A stretch of DNA of 64,000 bases from Pezicula radicicola. Lineage: Eukaryota > Ascomycota > Leotiomycetes > Helotiales > Dermateaceae. Every line of letters begins with the position of its first letter. Position 1 is the stretch's first letter. Made by a program: the position numbers and the translations under genes. Below the pieces are notes generated by a model. That model had not been told where the DNA came from and made no database searches. It saw only the letters and a program-made list of their open reading frames with translations. The stretch spans positions 193,214-257,213 of the forward strand of contig PDUO01000028.1 in NCBI GenBank assembly GCA_003008705.1. The letters run 5' to 3'. This document shows, in pieces, positions 22,363-34,046 of this stretch.

Positions 22363-24204
22363 TCATCTCAATGCTGTGTCCAGGAAACGTACCCAAAAAG
22401 TCCACCAGCTCGGAACATTCCTCCTGTCATTCCATATCGCCATCAAGGTGTGCGGGTTATGATCACGCACATAATTCTGGACTTTAACCAGACGGTCTTC
22501 CAGATGAGGAAAATCGATGGATACATTATAACTCGAAGTGGGGTCCTCCGCCTCGATTACATTGTAGATTTGGCTGGCTTCCTCGGACTCCCAGTCTTGG
22601 CCGCAGAGAATTGGTAGCAATGGATCTGCCAGCCTCTCTACTAAGCGGATTGTTTTCCAACTCTCATTGGGCTCTAGGTTTTGCTCATATAGTTGCTTGA
22701 ATATTTTGTGTGATCCTTCTGTTTGTCCGAATATCAAACGGTAGGAAAGAAGAACTTCCTTGAAGTATGCCCTGACATCATGTTCATTGGCACCATTTAG
22801 GCAGGAAGATTCTCGAAATAAGCTATGACAATCTTAGTAAATCTTACAGTATGCAGAAAGTTTTGAGAGCGCAGACTCACCTCGCAAGAATATGTTTATC
22901 TTTAGTAGACAGCATTATCAGGCAAAGTGAAGGGAAACGGAAGACTTTCAAAAGCTTCTTAGGACGGTTGAATTCTAAATGCAAGCACAGGCTATCCACC
23001 CACTCAATCTTCACAGCAGCTACTTTATGCAAAGTATGAAAACATACTAATGACTGATCGATGCACCCGTCTGAGCGTCTCGGGAATATGTCTTGAGGTG
23101 TAGAGAATCCGGACCAACTCCGTCTCGTATATTTCGGCATTATCTTGCCAAATCTACGCAGAAGTAGGTATAAAGGTTGGTCCTTTCCGTTTTCAAGGCT
23201 TTCGGAATAGCTTATGAAAGTCTTGGATCGGTATCGAGTAAGTCCACCCCCGGGTTCTCTAACGGTTGTTAGATCTCCTTCCCCATGACCTTCTATCTGG
23301 AGATATTTGGGTTCTGGATGTAGTACCGGAGAAAAGAAGAGGCCTAATGCAACATTAACAATGGCTACAGGCAGTGATGTATATCAAATTTAACTTACTA
23401 ATGATTCCAAGCGATACAAATACTAATTGGAAGGTCTTGCATCGCTCTTGTTCATTATCATCATTCTGCTCATCAGCGCTCTTTTCATCAAGTATCAACT
23501 CCTTATTATATAACTCATCCACAATATCCGACAAAGCAAGTGCGCCACGTCTATCCTCACTTTGCAGCACATTCAAAATTTCTTCTAGAAGTTTGAAGGC
23601 TTTTCCCATGTCGTTTTCCGAAGGATTGTCACTTAAATCGGGGCCTCCTGCTGGCCTAAGTACCTGCCGAAATAGTGGCTTCCATGCCTCTCTGATTTTG
23701 GAATTGAGGTAGGCAGTGTACCATGTACACGCCAAAGTAAGGGTATGGTACTGATCGTCAAGCGATCTTCCTGTGATGGTGTGAAGGAGCTCCCTTTGTG
23801 GATCTGTGATCTGTGTTGACCCCAGTAATGTTGTTGCTAAGCTAGTTCTAGATGTCGATACTATGGAACTGGAGATTAGTCTCTCATATTTCATCAGGAT
23901 TAGACAAAATAATTCTAAAAGTCTCACATCTTCCACCCAACATAGAAAACGACCGTAATGATACGTTCGCCAAATACGATGAGGTTCTGGAGCTCACACT
24001 GACAGAATCAGAGGTGCCTGCTTCCCTTCTAACCTACAGTAGGTTAGCATTAAAACACTTCTAGCCTCGCCTCAGCAAACTCACATTTCGAACTACTCTC
24101 CCCACCCAAGAAGACCAAAACACCCGTCGTCGTGGGGGAGAACTTTGACTCTCTAGATCTACTGACAGTTGGGAGACTGACAAGTCTTGGAGCTCAATGT
24201 CCAT
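22363..24204 (-). pseudogene. Uncharacterised ascomycete family protein, probably frame-disrupted
   Basis: Minus-strand exons read: 24085-24204 (start MDIELQDLS, ends SWVGRVVRN), ~23399-24033, 22881-23343 and 22363-22822. The later junctions are phase-consistent, and the segments LLHTITGRSLDDQYHTL, LRRFGKIMP, FHTLHKVAAVKIEWVDSL and WWTFW are characteristic of a large ascomycete family of unknown function. Exon 2 opens in the frame giving a Ser-rich REAGTSDSVSVSSR stretch, but near 23935 the family frame (VEDVRLLELF) is offset by one base, so a single-base frameshift is implied. The C-terminus stops soon after WWTFW; I recall relatives continuing into a membrane segment. It could be a decaying gene, an assembly error, or an intron I failed to see. 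Confidence 0.5.
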
Positions 24205-26474
24205 TCTTGAAGGAAAACATAATGAAAGCTGGCTTGAGATAGGAAACGATAGTAAAGAAGGGGGGATCTGGAGGGCTTAAACTGACAGATTCCGAATCAA
24301 GCATCGGTCTGGTACTGTAAGCATAACAAGACCGTGACTTGCACACCTATGGTTATCAAAGTGAGGCTTCCGACTTTGGAGATCGACTCTCTCTTGCTAT
24401 GTTTGGTTGGGTCTGAGCCTTTATCACTGGGCGCCTCAAGAGGCTTGCAACCTCCTTCCGCGCAATCATTATTCTCTGTTTATCCTAGATGCTGAGCTTC
24501 TGCGAAAGTAGTTCCAGTCAAGTGCCCTGCTTTAGTTGCTTTCGAGGTTGCTTAAGTTGTACTCATCTTGGTGCTAACGTGGTTAGTTCGCGTTCACCGG
24601 GAGGCGTTTTGCACCCCCACGAACGATGTATGAAGACAATATAGGCTCCAATGTCGACCGTAATTGTGTTCTTCAGCAAAGCACGTTAACATCTCATATG
24701 GAAAGAAAATTCATAGAGCTTGTGTGTTTCAATATTTGAAGAATTCCGAAATATAGAAACTAGATACATTAAAGTTGATACAGTTTAAAACTGTACCGTA
24801 CAAGACGACCACTAATCGCTTCTTCGTTCAGGAATGATGCTGTTCTTTATGTGATAGATGCAAAAGTGATAGGTGCTAGCTAGGGTATAGACTATGCTGG
24901 GATCCCTGGTGCCTGGGGGTGATGGGGGAGAGGCTGAGCAAGGTCCGTGGCAACGGTCCGGGGGAAACTCAAAGCAAGGAACTGAGCTGGTGTAGAAATT
25001 TTTTGACGTATTAGTCCTTCTGTTTCTTGGTGATGGTGCGGTCATTGGTACGGAGGGGTGTAGCTTCTCGGTGTGTGGGACGGGAATGTGACATGGCGGG
25101 ATTGAAAGGCAAGGATTCGGTGGGGGAGCGGGCTGTGCTTCCACTTCTGTCGGGCGGCATAGACTCTGGGGAGAACGTTTAATTGAGATTCTAAATTCCC
25201 AGCGATAACAATAAGGCGTGCAAAGTAATAAAATGCAAACAGCTTCATTTTTTATTCGCCAATAAAATTCATATGAGCAGGCGCACCGTTATTGCAAATG
25301 CAGAATCTTCTAGGCAATCATGCATCCGCCGGCGGAGAATATGCAATATCATTTCGGGCTGACCATTGATGGTGTATACAAATAGAACCATATGGTCACA
25401 AACGTATATTTAGCTAGAACTTATACTTTTGAAGATGTTGAAAGAATTAATTGAGTCGGAACTTCACCTAGCACAAATCATAAAAGTGTCGTAAACGACC
25501 AATGGTGTCGCAAAGTCAAAATTACCATAGCGTTGCCTAGTACACCATTAATCACGAGCTATACAGCATAAAACTTTCTACCCCACCAAAAAGAGGGCCA
25601 TTTTATGGGGGGAAAAATGGAGTTTCGAGTTTGTTGTATTTGTGGAGGAGGAAAGGGGGGACTAGCGTGATGTAAGCGAGTATCCACTTTTAACGACAAG
25701 TAAATTATAACTCCTATCCCAGGGACATGCCAAGCAAGACATAATTTGCTACAACTCAAAGTAGGTTTATAGCGCTAATGTATAGTTTCAAAACTAAATG
25801 TGCCATTTTGTTAGGGAAAAAGTTCCTTAAGGCGAGACCTCCAGTTGTGCAGTACTAGTGTTGCTTCGATTGATGCGAGAGAGGGCTGGTAGTACAAACA
25901 ATGTTATAATAGAGGAGAGCAATTCAGGCTCTGTGTCTTTTGGTTTAAGACAACTAACTACCCACATAAGCAATTTTGTTGTTGTGGATATGTAAGCTAA
26001 GCGAGGCATTGTGCGTTATGCCAATTTTGAGTGTTATTACCTTACTCAATTCTTCGGTGGATCTATTACTCAAGCTACTAGAGCCAGTTCGTTTAAGATA
26101 TTCCAATGTGCAAATAATTCATGAGATTATGCGTTGTGACTCGCGCTGATCGCTGTTTTAGGGACGCGGTGAACTAAACCGAGCACGCTCTTGCATGAGG
26201 AATTTCCTGCAATGCAATATGTAAGTCATCGGTTCTACGACCAAGTCATTACAATACGATACATTAAATCTAACAGTCTAAATTAGTAAACTCATGTTTC
26301 TTCAAGTGAAGGAGAGAGCAACGACCTAGAACCCGACATTGCCGACAGAACCAACGCACGAAACTAAGTACATACTTAAACAGAGACAACACCAAAACTC
26401 CCACACCTAGTCCATTGAATCATACGCAAATCATCTATCGGATTTCCTCCACCAAAGTTCTCACGTTTCACTGC
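24205..26474. other. Gene-poor region
   Basis: About 2.3 kb of AT-rich DNA. A Pro-rich minus-strand frame at 24812-25144 has no motif and is probably not coding. No gene, repeat family or RNA was supported. Confidence 0.5.
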
Positions 26475-27203
26475 TTAATACCACTTGAACCGTCTGGGCT
26501 GGTCAGCAAGGTCGGCCACCTCCCACTTGAGCTCCTTCTCAACATTTCTTTCCCCCTTTCTGTTCATTTTATCTCTCTTCACTTTTGCTAGTTCCTGTTC
26601 CATCTTGGGCATCAAAAGTCCTAGATTCTTCTGTGTAGCAACCATGTCGGCATGTCTGTCCTCTAGTTTAGGCTTGCGGTGATTACTGTCTCTAAACCAC
26701 CACCAGTTCTTCAGCCACCAGGTAGAAAAGGAAAGAATCTAGCACAAATTCTAGATGCATTTTTGGCTTTCAAAGTACGTTTAACTACGACCAATAATTA
26801 TTAAGGTGGTTCATAAAATAGATGATGATAAGATAGTTGTACATATCCACCCACCGCTGAGTATGACCATGTATGATTTATCATATTCTGTATCCTAGAA
26901 CAGGTGATGTGCCTGTTCTTCAGAAATGAGTGCTTCACAGATAATATTGAACCATATGTCTTCCCGCCTCGTCTTGATCACATGAATCCATGATCCTTCT
27001 TCCAAGACGTATCTGAGAATCACTAACAATATTTCGTTAGGAAGACCAACAAGTGGTGAGCTTTTGTTATTCAGAATCTCGCTGGCGACGAGTCACGTCA
27101 GCAAGCACTTAACTACGTGTCATAGAACAACTTACATTGCTTCTCGTGCTTCAAATCTTACTACATCTGCAGGAGTGACCTTCTTCTTCGTTTTTGGAGG
27201 CAT
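26475..27203 (-). CDS. Small F-box-like protein gene, incompletely resolved
   Basis: Three coding blocks on the minus strand. Exon 1 (27136-27203) encodes MPPKTKKKVTPADVV and joins in phase through a GT-AG intron to a block from 27081 containing SSPLVGLPNEILLVILRYV, an F-box-like LP-EIL pattern. A third block (26475-26738) opens after a TAG acceptor with WWLKNWWWFRD and continues through a Lys/Glu-rich helix (LGLLMPKMEQELAKVKRDK) to the end PRRFKWY. The middle junction is unresolved: the second block runs into a stop at HHLF and no good GT donor lies before it. It may be a real three- or four-exon gene or a degraded one. F-box proteins act as SCF ubiquitin-ligase adaptors; that role is not demonstrated here. 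Confidence 0.4.
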
Positions 27204-27626
27204 CGTTGCGGTTGAGGCGTGGACAGCTTTTGGTGCGTCTTGGGAACGTGACGAATGTCGATCTGCTTAAAGGTGGTGGTCAAGGTGAGTTGCGAGACGG
27301 AAATTTGTTACACAGCTGCCGGAAAACGTAGACAAGGTGTATTGCAGAGCTTCTAGGTATTTGAAGTAAATAACTAGTTGCTATGGAAAGATACGTACTG
27401 TTAGGTTGTTCTCTATGAGCTGATGTTGTCTTTCTATCGCTGAGAATGGTTGTGGGTTTAAGTTGGTGGTTTCTATTCTGAGGCGCATTAAGATGAAGGT
27501 GAAAAGCACTAGCTTCGACGTCTTTAGGCTGCGAGGGTACTATACCAAAAATGACGTTTAGCCTGAAGTAGTTTCTCAGCGCCGTTGTTGTTGTTTCTTG
27601 AAGTGATTTCTTAGTACTCGAGGAGG

Positions 27627-27902
27627 ATCGTGTAGTTCAAAAACTTAGCATTTTGTGTAACCTTCACAACTTCTGCTTCTCCCTATTTGAATAAGAGTTG
27701 AACTTTAAATTTAAGTATTTGTAAGTTTACAAAAGCAGCAGCAATCAAAAGCAGAATGAACTGGCTTTCCGACGTGGTTGTTCGTTGAAATATGATCTTT
27801 GTAGCCGAATCGAGAATCGTGTAATTTACAAGGGTAGGATTTGGTAAACTCTGCACGATTTTTGCTTCTCTCTGCTTAACTATAAATTGTATATTTACAT
27901 GT
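27627..27902 (+). repeat. Diverged local duplication
   Basis: Two stretches, about 27627-27733 and 27809-27902, share in order ATCGTGTA-TT, an AGCATTTTG/AGGATTTGG block, CTTCTGCTTCTC/TTTTGCTTCTCT, and a final TTTACA. Similarity is weak and interrupted; an alignment is needed to confirm it. Confidence 0.35.
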
Positions 27903-28409
27903 ATATTGTTGTCCGGTCTATATACGCACCGACAAATAAAAGAAAAAGTAACAACCTCTCTGAGTTGCGTTTGCCATCGTTTTGGCTAAGCGTAGCAAAG
28001 CGGGCCTACGATTTTTGACAACTACGTGAGCAAGGGCCTAGTGATCTGTGCCCTAGATAGGTATGATCTGAAAACAAGAACGAAAAGTTTTTTATTTTAT
28101 ATAAACATCCCAATTTTTAGAAAAACAGAAGGAAAGAAAAAAGACAGTGCCTGGTTCTCGTAGTAAACTTTAACTCTGAACCTCCTAAGCACTATCCCCT
28201 AGTTAAAGCACCTCTATTGAAATTGAAGTAGAACATGTTTTCCATGGTCTTAGAATTATTGAAGCTGTTAGATGATGTATACAGGCTGGGAATCAAATAC
28301 TCGAGTCAAGTGAGTTATCCAGAAAGTAAGCTCGTTAAGGAAGTTCCTTAAATTAAGTCAGTTATACAAATTAGTTCGACCATCTAACTCCAGCTAATTC
28401 ACTTATTAA

Positions 28410-28553
28410 CTATTGAATGGGAAGCAATATGGACAGCAATATGTGGGTGACCAAGTGGTTGTATTGTGTTCTGTGTGGAGGCTAGAGTGCCAGAATGGGC
28501 TTACTTATGGTGGGCAATCACTTGGCTATTCGCACATATTCACTGAATTCAAC
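28410..28553 (-). repeat. Dispersed repeat, copy A (inverted relative to copy B)
   Basis: Read on the minus strand, this segment contains GAATTCAGTGAATATG, CCCATTCTGGCACTCTAGC, TCCACACAGAACACA and CCACCCACAT-TTG blocks. All recur in the same order on the plus strand at about 39299-39463. The two copies differ by substitutions and by a short tandem expansion in copy B. No coding capacity or terminal structure was seen; a solo-LTR or MITE-like relic is possible. Confidence 0.65.
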
Positions 28554-29046
28554 ATTAACTTACCTACCTATTTAGTTACAGGTGTAGTTACATGGCAATA
28601 TCTGCATTCCACGGAAATATTTTCAGTCTCTATAGATAAGGCGAAGGCCTTGTAGCATCACCCGCAGATAGCTGCTATGCCGATTTGTATTTTTATTTTT
28701 AAGCAAGTATTGACGACCAACATCTTGTGTTTTAAGCCCCGACACGATTTAGGTTGCGAATATGTGTTGACCCTTCACCGCTGCCTATGCAACTCTTCCA
28801 AGGTAATAACTATAGAATAGATCATAGTTGCCATATTCACCTCGCAAGAAAGCTATGCCGGGTAATTTGCTAGCAAAGCAGCTTCTCAGCTTCATCAAGC
28901 TACATACCACAACCAATACTCCAGAGAGGTAGAACACACCCAAAATTCATGTAAATACTACCTCCATGCCCATTCAACCAGTGTTAATTGCTCTAAAATC
29001 CCACCCCAGCACTCTAAGCACGTTCTTTTCGAGGAAATTCTCAAAT

Positions 29047-31145
29047 TCAGTCAATCCACATACCGGGGATTGAAAGTTCTGGCGGCTCTATCATGTCCCA
29101 GAATTCACCCGCAAAGGCATCTCTGGGGTCTGACAACCAGACATGCCAGTCTGAGGGAGAGCAGCCATAGGTAAAGCCATAAATCTGTATATCGTAGTCT
29201 TTGTAGCAGGGTGAAGGCCAAAATTCATAGAAACACGATCCGAGAACAAATTTCTTGCTCTCGGAGTTTTGGATATGCCAGTCTGTTTCTCTTCGGCCGC
29301 ATTCTAGGAGATCAAAGCCTCCTCGTTCAAGCTCCTCAGCCCAAATCCTTGGCAGCTTGCTAAGTGCACCTGGGATAAATCCTTCTATGGGGAATTGGAG
29401 GCAACCTTCGAACAATTGTAAGAAACATGAACGCTTGATTGGACCATATCTCTTCCAAATTTCTGGGGGAACTTCTGTGAAAGGACTGGCACCATTGGCC
29501 AGAAGCTCTTGAAGTAAATTTCGCCAGCCTAGCTTCTTGTTAGCAGAGCTACACGCGGAAGAAACCGGCTTACCTATTAGATCTTCAACCAGAGAACTCT
29601 CATCAAAGCTATACCCATTGTAGCACCTAAATAGTGAACCAATAGCATATGACACTCCATGCAAGAGATTTATGCCATTCGTAGTACATTTGGCTACTGT
29701 TGGCGAGACTTTTCCCGACGGAAGAGCGCACCTTACGGTCTTAGAATTATTCAAAGGTGCATTATATGCAAGACGAGTAGCAATTATTAGACTAGTCTCA
29801 GCTGTTGGTATGCTACTAGAAGCTTGTATCCGCTCCTTGATGTGTACAAATATATCTGAGGGGCCTCTGAATTCCGAAAGCATTTCGTATTCGTCTAAGT
29901 CCACGTGAGTTTCTGTTGTTAGTATGTCTATGATCTCTACGAAGAATGCTGGCTTATTAGTCGCAATGACTCCATTGACCAGCAGGTACCAGAGATTTAT
30001 AGATATTGGCCTACAACAATCATTAACTAACATACCGGGGTTTCTGAATATAACGTCACGTACAAATCTAAGTAAGATTTTAGTTGGCCGGTTTCTGCTC
30101 CTTGATATACGAGAAATCTGTAGGTTTCTACCTGCCTTGACATCATCGCAATCTATTAACTAACTTCTTAGTATGATAATTCAAAGCTCATTAAGTTAAG
30201 TTTGCGTTACCCACGCTCATGGTAGTATTTCCCGACTCGGTGACATCCAAAGGCGAAGCTAGACCCCTCTGAAACAGGTCTTGAAGGCCCTTTATATCAC
30301 CTTGCCTTATCAACTTGAAGACTTCGGCATTATGTGGCCTAATGTTATAACTATGAAGCTTAAGATCCCAACCTACGTGCGATTTTGCGAGGATGAATTC
30401 CCAAGCAGAGCTAATAAAACATGTCTGCAAGCGATATCGTATGACTTGTTTCTCAGTCTGATTCCGTTTCGTAGCTCTCAGTGGTAAAACGGCAGATGTA
30501 GATTTAGAGGACTCTCCCTGGTCGTTGAAACCTGCAGGGTGAATCGAAGTAGCATCTGTCGGATCCTGCGTTCTATCCCAGATCCAGGGACGTTCAACAG
30601 TAGCTGTGTTTCTTAAGTGTGCCACGATGACTTGGGGTTGTAAACGTATCAGATCTCTGCTGGATATTAGTATACCGGTATATAAGTTGAAGAGTCACCT
30701 GCCTTGTATAGATCTGATATGCTAGGCTGAGAAATTTGACAGCGCGGTCCAATCTAGCCCTGTGTCGTTCTAATTTGTCCTTTTTGAAGACATATTTAGT
30801 CGATGTCCATCTCCGCCTGACGCCCCTTGAAGCCTGTATTTCGGCATTAAGATCTTCAGCTACCTTTTGCAAAGCATCGGCTCCTTTCCTACATAATTCC
30901 ACGCACTTCGAAGTTCCAGTACTATCGTGAAGAATGCTCGAAATACTATTTTGATGTTGATCGTCTTGGATATCTTCAAGTAGAAGCTGAAAAATCTCTA
31001 TTTCTTCGATGAGAATTGTGATCTCTGCGGGCGCATCTCGAATCTCGTCCCAGTACGACTTCAGCCTCGCGACGCTTTTCGCTATTTGCACAGCAAGAGT
31101 TGCGATGCCAATGCCACTCGCAACAGTGCCGACTATCTCCGCCAT
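29047..31145 (-). CDS. Ankyrin protein with fungal STAND-type (PigL_N/NACHT-associated) N-terminus
   Basis: The start at 31145 gives MAEIVGTVASGIGIATLAVQ, the hydrophobic N-terminus and helical bundle (to about residue 148) typical of fungal NACHT/ankyrin proteins annotated PigL_N or 'NACHT-NTPase N-terminal'. Exon 1 (30703-31145) joins exon 2 (from 30656) in the expected frame (YTRDLIRLQPQ) only through a GC-AG intron with a TACTAAT branch site. Exon 2 has YRLQTCFISSAWEFI and a first ankyrin-like unit. A further block with VETYRFLVYQGAET looks like another repeat. The last ~310 residues lie in 29574-30033 and 29047-29528, separated by a GT-AG intron. The junction between the ankyrin block and the last part is unresolved, so a frameshift cannot be excluded. 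No NTPase domain is present. Confidence 0.55.
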
Positions 31146-32213
31146 AACTTATCCTTGGAAGCTGCGATTTGTGCAAGCAAAGACGAAAATGTTGCAACAT
31201 AGAGATGAGTGAGGGAGAGATTTATGATGAGGCCGATGGATGGCTCAGCTGCGCATAGCCGCCCTGCACGTTCAAGGGTCACTGGGCCCACTGAACGAGT
31301 TTAGCAAATAGTATGGCGGTACGCTTTTCTTTGCCTACTTCGAAAGTGTCTTCAACTCCCGTCGAATTATTACAACGTCTACGTACTTTCATGTAGTTGT
31401 ACCGTCAAAATTGTCTGATAAGATATTATTTTGATTGGGGACCTATATGTCAAGTGAGTTAGCTACTCAAATCAAGTAAGTCATTCAAATTAAGTGGGCT
31501 ACTTGAATTCATCTCTTACATCTTAATAACAGCGATTCAAAATGATGTCTTACAAGGCAATTATCACGGTAAACTACGCTTCTAGGTGCTACATGTTTTC
31601 TCTTAAGATCGTCGCTAAATCGTAGAGGATGAATTATTAGCCATGTGCAACCAAATGAGAGGAAGATGAGAATCCAAAAAGTAAACCTCTAAATCGTCCC
31701 ACAAGTCTTTTCAGATATAAACTAGTAATTGTAGCCCAGGAGTCGAAATAGATCACTAGCTCACCAGTTCAAGCCTTATTCACTACTGCTTGCCAATAAA
31801 TTACGCGAGCTATGGTTGTCCCACGCTGAAAACCAAAAGGAATTAATCTGTCGCATTAATTCTAGAGGATTTCAAGACATGTAAACTGATATATAGAAAT
31901 ACTGACTAAGATTAAGATCAACCCAGAGATGTTAGTTGTGATGGCTATAGGAAAAAGATTTAAGAACGAAGTTCGAGGTGTCGGTTATTTTCGGTGATGG
32001 GCGTCACAATTGCACATACATTGATGGTACGCAATGGATTTTCTTATTTCTTAATTCTTAGCTTACTATCGCTGCGTTGTGGGCAGAGGGAGGCACAATT
32101 GACTTGGCACGCCTTCTTGAGAATGTAATAATAAGCGATCTGTGAATGTGTGTGATTTACCCAGTCTGCGAATTCAAGTGCAAAAGATGACAGTAAATAC
32201 AAAATATGGAACC
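31146..32213. other. Intergenic, no gene seen
   Basis: About 1.1 kb, AT-rich. Around 31440-31510 a CAAGTGAGTTA-type motif repeats in degenerate form (CAAGTAAGT, TTAAGTGGG), resembling short stretches at 28290-28370 and 49100-49140. No gene was recognised. Confidence 0.45.
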
Positions 32214-34046
32214 CTACTTCACAGCAACATCGCAACCCTCAAGATCCAAAACAATCTTCCCAATCCCTCTCGAAACACAACTCAACATACTACCTTTCTT
32301 ATCCAAATCAGGTAACCCAGTTCCCCTATGTTCCACTTTCCCCTCCTTAACATTAACCTTACAACTACCACAATTCCCCACTTCACAAGAACTCGCAATA
32401 TCTAAACCTGCTTCCCTCAAAACATCCATCAAGCTTTGATCAGCTCCAACCTCTAGAACCTTTTTCGGTTTCAGGACTTCGACGGTGAAGGGATCTCCAG
32501 TGATGTCTACGTCGAAAGCTTCAAAATGAAGCATAGAGTTTGGGAAGTGTAGTGTGTTGGCTGTGCTGATAACGGCATCTCGTAGACGAGTAGGTCCGCA
32601 GACGTATATTGGTGAATTTGTTGATAGTCGAGCTTTTTTAATTATACCAACGAGGTCAATACGTTGTCCTTTTGATCCATCAAGGATAGTGACTTTGTTA
32701 CCGTAGCTACCGAGCTCCTTTTTAAACGCGACTTCGGCCTTGGACCGCACAGCGTAATATAGATGCCAATCTTGCCCATCTTTTGAGTTACTGTTGAGGT
32801 ATTCCATTGAAGCCGTAAAGGCAGTGATACCAACCCCCCCAGCAATGAAAACGTGTTGAGGCGTTTTTTCTATCTTATCTGGCCCTTTTGCGTTATTTTG
32901 GATTGGTTGAAGCGGGAAATCACATTTGATTGGTCCAAATAAAAGACGATCGCCAATTTTGACCTTTTCATGGAGATGTTGTGAACCGCCTTTTGATGTT
33001 GATGGATCCAGTGAGACACTGATTTTGAAACGGTGACTATCGCCCTGGACAATGGAGTATGAGCGAAGAATGTTTCCCTTTTCTCCTAGCTTAACACAGA
33101 TATGAGATCCTGGTATGGCCTTCTCGGGCCCTTCGGTTGGTTGGTGAGCTTCGAAGACAAAAGATGTGATTCTGGGTGTCTCCTTCAGACGTTCGACAAG
33201 TGTATATAGTGACCATGACGGAGCTTTTTCGGAAGTTCCCTGTAGTCGCTGACGATCATCCTTGAAGACCTTCTTGAGTCGGTTCTGGAAAATAAGACGG
33301 ATCTCCTCCCCCAGTTCTGGTAGTTGTGAAAGTTCCTTCATGGCAGCTTCATCTTTGCGGTATGGGTCTTCGTAGAGGTGTTGTTGGATTTTTGCGATTG
33401 TCCACTTTGGATTCTTTCTCTCTAGAAGAGTGAGCTTGTCTCCAGATTTAATATAGCCTCCGCGTAAAACTCGATAGTACCACCCAGTTCGACCTGTTTT
33501 CTGGCTTAGCCAACTCATGTTTTTGATCTCGAAGCGATGGTTTAGCTTGTAGCATGGTTGGCGTGGCTTCGTTACTTGAACCCGTATTTCATTTCCCAAG
33601 CTCAGAACATCGCCAATACATAGGGTGTTTTCATCAACCTCTTCCGTGACAATATTTTCGCCAAATCCTCCTTTCTGGAAGAGATGGGCCTTTTCAGGGT
33701 ATTCAGCTTGCCAAAGTTTGTAATGTTTGGATGCATATTGCATCAGAGCATTGTCTGGACCGGTATGAGGTGGGAATGAGCGCTCATCGCCTTCACAACC
33801 AAGTATGCCAACTTTGACTGGTTTATCTTGGGGAATCTTGAAGATGGCGGTAGGCTCAGAGGTAGCGAAGCATGACTTGATCTTGCCTGTGCGGACTTGA
33901 AGAACTTCGGCTGTCATGTATGGTGTTTTGACAGGCCAGGAAGACTCAATATCGTCGCTCGATACGCTTGCGGGTGCCATTTTGAGGGGTCTTGGAAGTA
34001 TTTGTGATGATGATTGCAGGGATGCGGTTGTGGTTATCGAGCACAA
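32214..34046 (-). CDS. MOSC domain fused to ferredoxin-type oxidoreductase
   Basis: Intronless 610-residue protein. Residues ~40-190 form a YiiM-like MOSC domain (VGILGCEGDERSF, HYKLW, GGFGENI, IGDVLSLG, QPCYKLNHRF, GWYYRVLRGG), the module that binds molybdenum cofactor sulfur carriers. From ~280 a ferredoxin-reductase FAD domain carries LRSYSIVQGD, then an NAD(P)-binding part (FIAGGVGITAFTASMEYL, YVCGPTRL). The C-terminus is a plant-type 2Fe-2S ferredoxin with Cys554, Cys559, Cys562 and Cys590. The reductase half resembles phthalate-dioxygenase-reductase enzymes, suggesting electron transfer from NAD(P)H through FAD and 2Fe-2S to a molybdenum site or partner. The substrate is unknown. An internal Met at residue 23 (MAPASVSSDD) may be the real start. 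Confidence 0.85.
   Translation of the reverse strand: MCSITTTASLQSSSQILPRPLKMAPASVSSDDIESSWPVKTPYMTAEVLQVRTGKIKSCFATSEPTAIFKIPQDKPVKVGILGCEGDERSFPPHTGPDNALMQYASKHYKLWQAEYPEKAHLFQKGGFGENIVTEEVDENTLCIGDVLSLGNEIRVQVTKPRQPCYKLNHRFEIKNMSWLSQKTGRTGWYYRVLRGGYIKSGDKLTLLERKNPKWTIAKIQQHLYEDPYRKDEAAMKELSQLPELGEEIRLIFQNRLKKVFKDDRQRLQGTSEKAPSWSLYTLVERLKETPRITSFVFEAHQPTEGPEKAIPGSHICVKLGEKGNILRSYSIVQGDSHRFKISVSLDPSTSKGGSQHLHEKVKIGDRLLFGPIKCDFPLQPIQNNAKGPDKIEKTPQHVFIAGGVGITAFTASMEYLNSNSKDGQDWHLYYAVRSKAEVAFKKELGSYGNKVTILDGSKGQRIDLVGIIKKARLSTNSPIYVCGPTRLRDAVISTANTLHFPNSMLHFEAFDVDITGDPFTVEVLKPKKVLEVGADQSLMDVLREAGLDIASSCEVGNCGSCKVNVKEGKVEHRGTGLPDLDKKGSMLSCVSRGIGKIVLDLEGCDVAVK

Larger units (their letters stand above)
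27204..29046. other. Intergenic region with diverged repeats
   Basis: About 1.8 kb without a supported gene. It contains a diverged local duplication (27627-27902) and one arm of a dispersed repeat (28410-28553), both listed separately. Confidence 0.5.

Noticed and set aside
24812..25144. Pro-rich minus-strand frame of 110 codons
   Set aside because: Low-complexity composition, no domain, no splice or promoter context.
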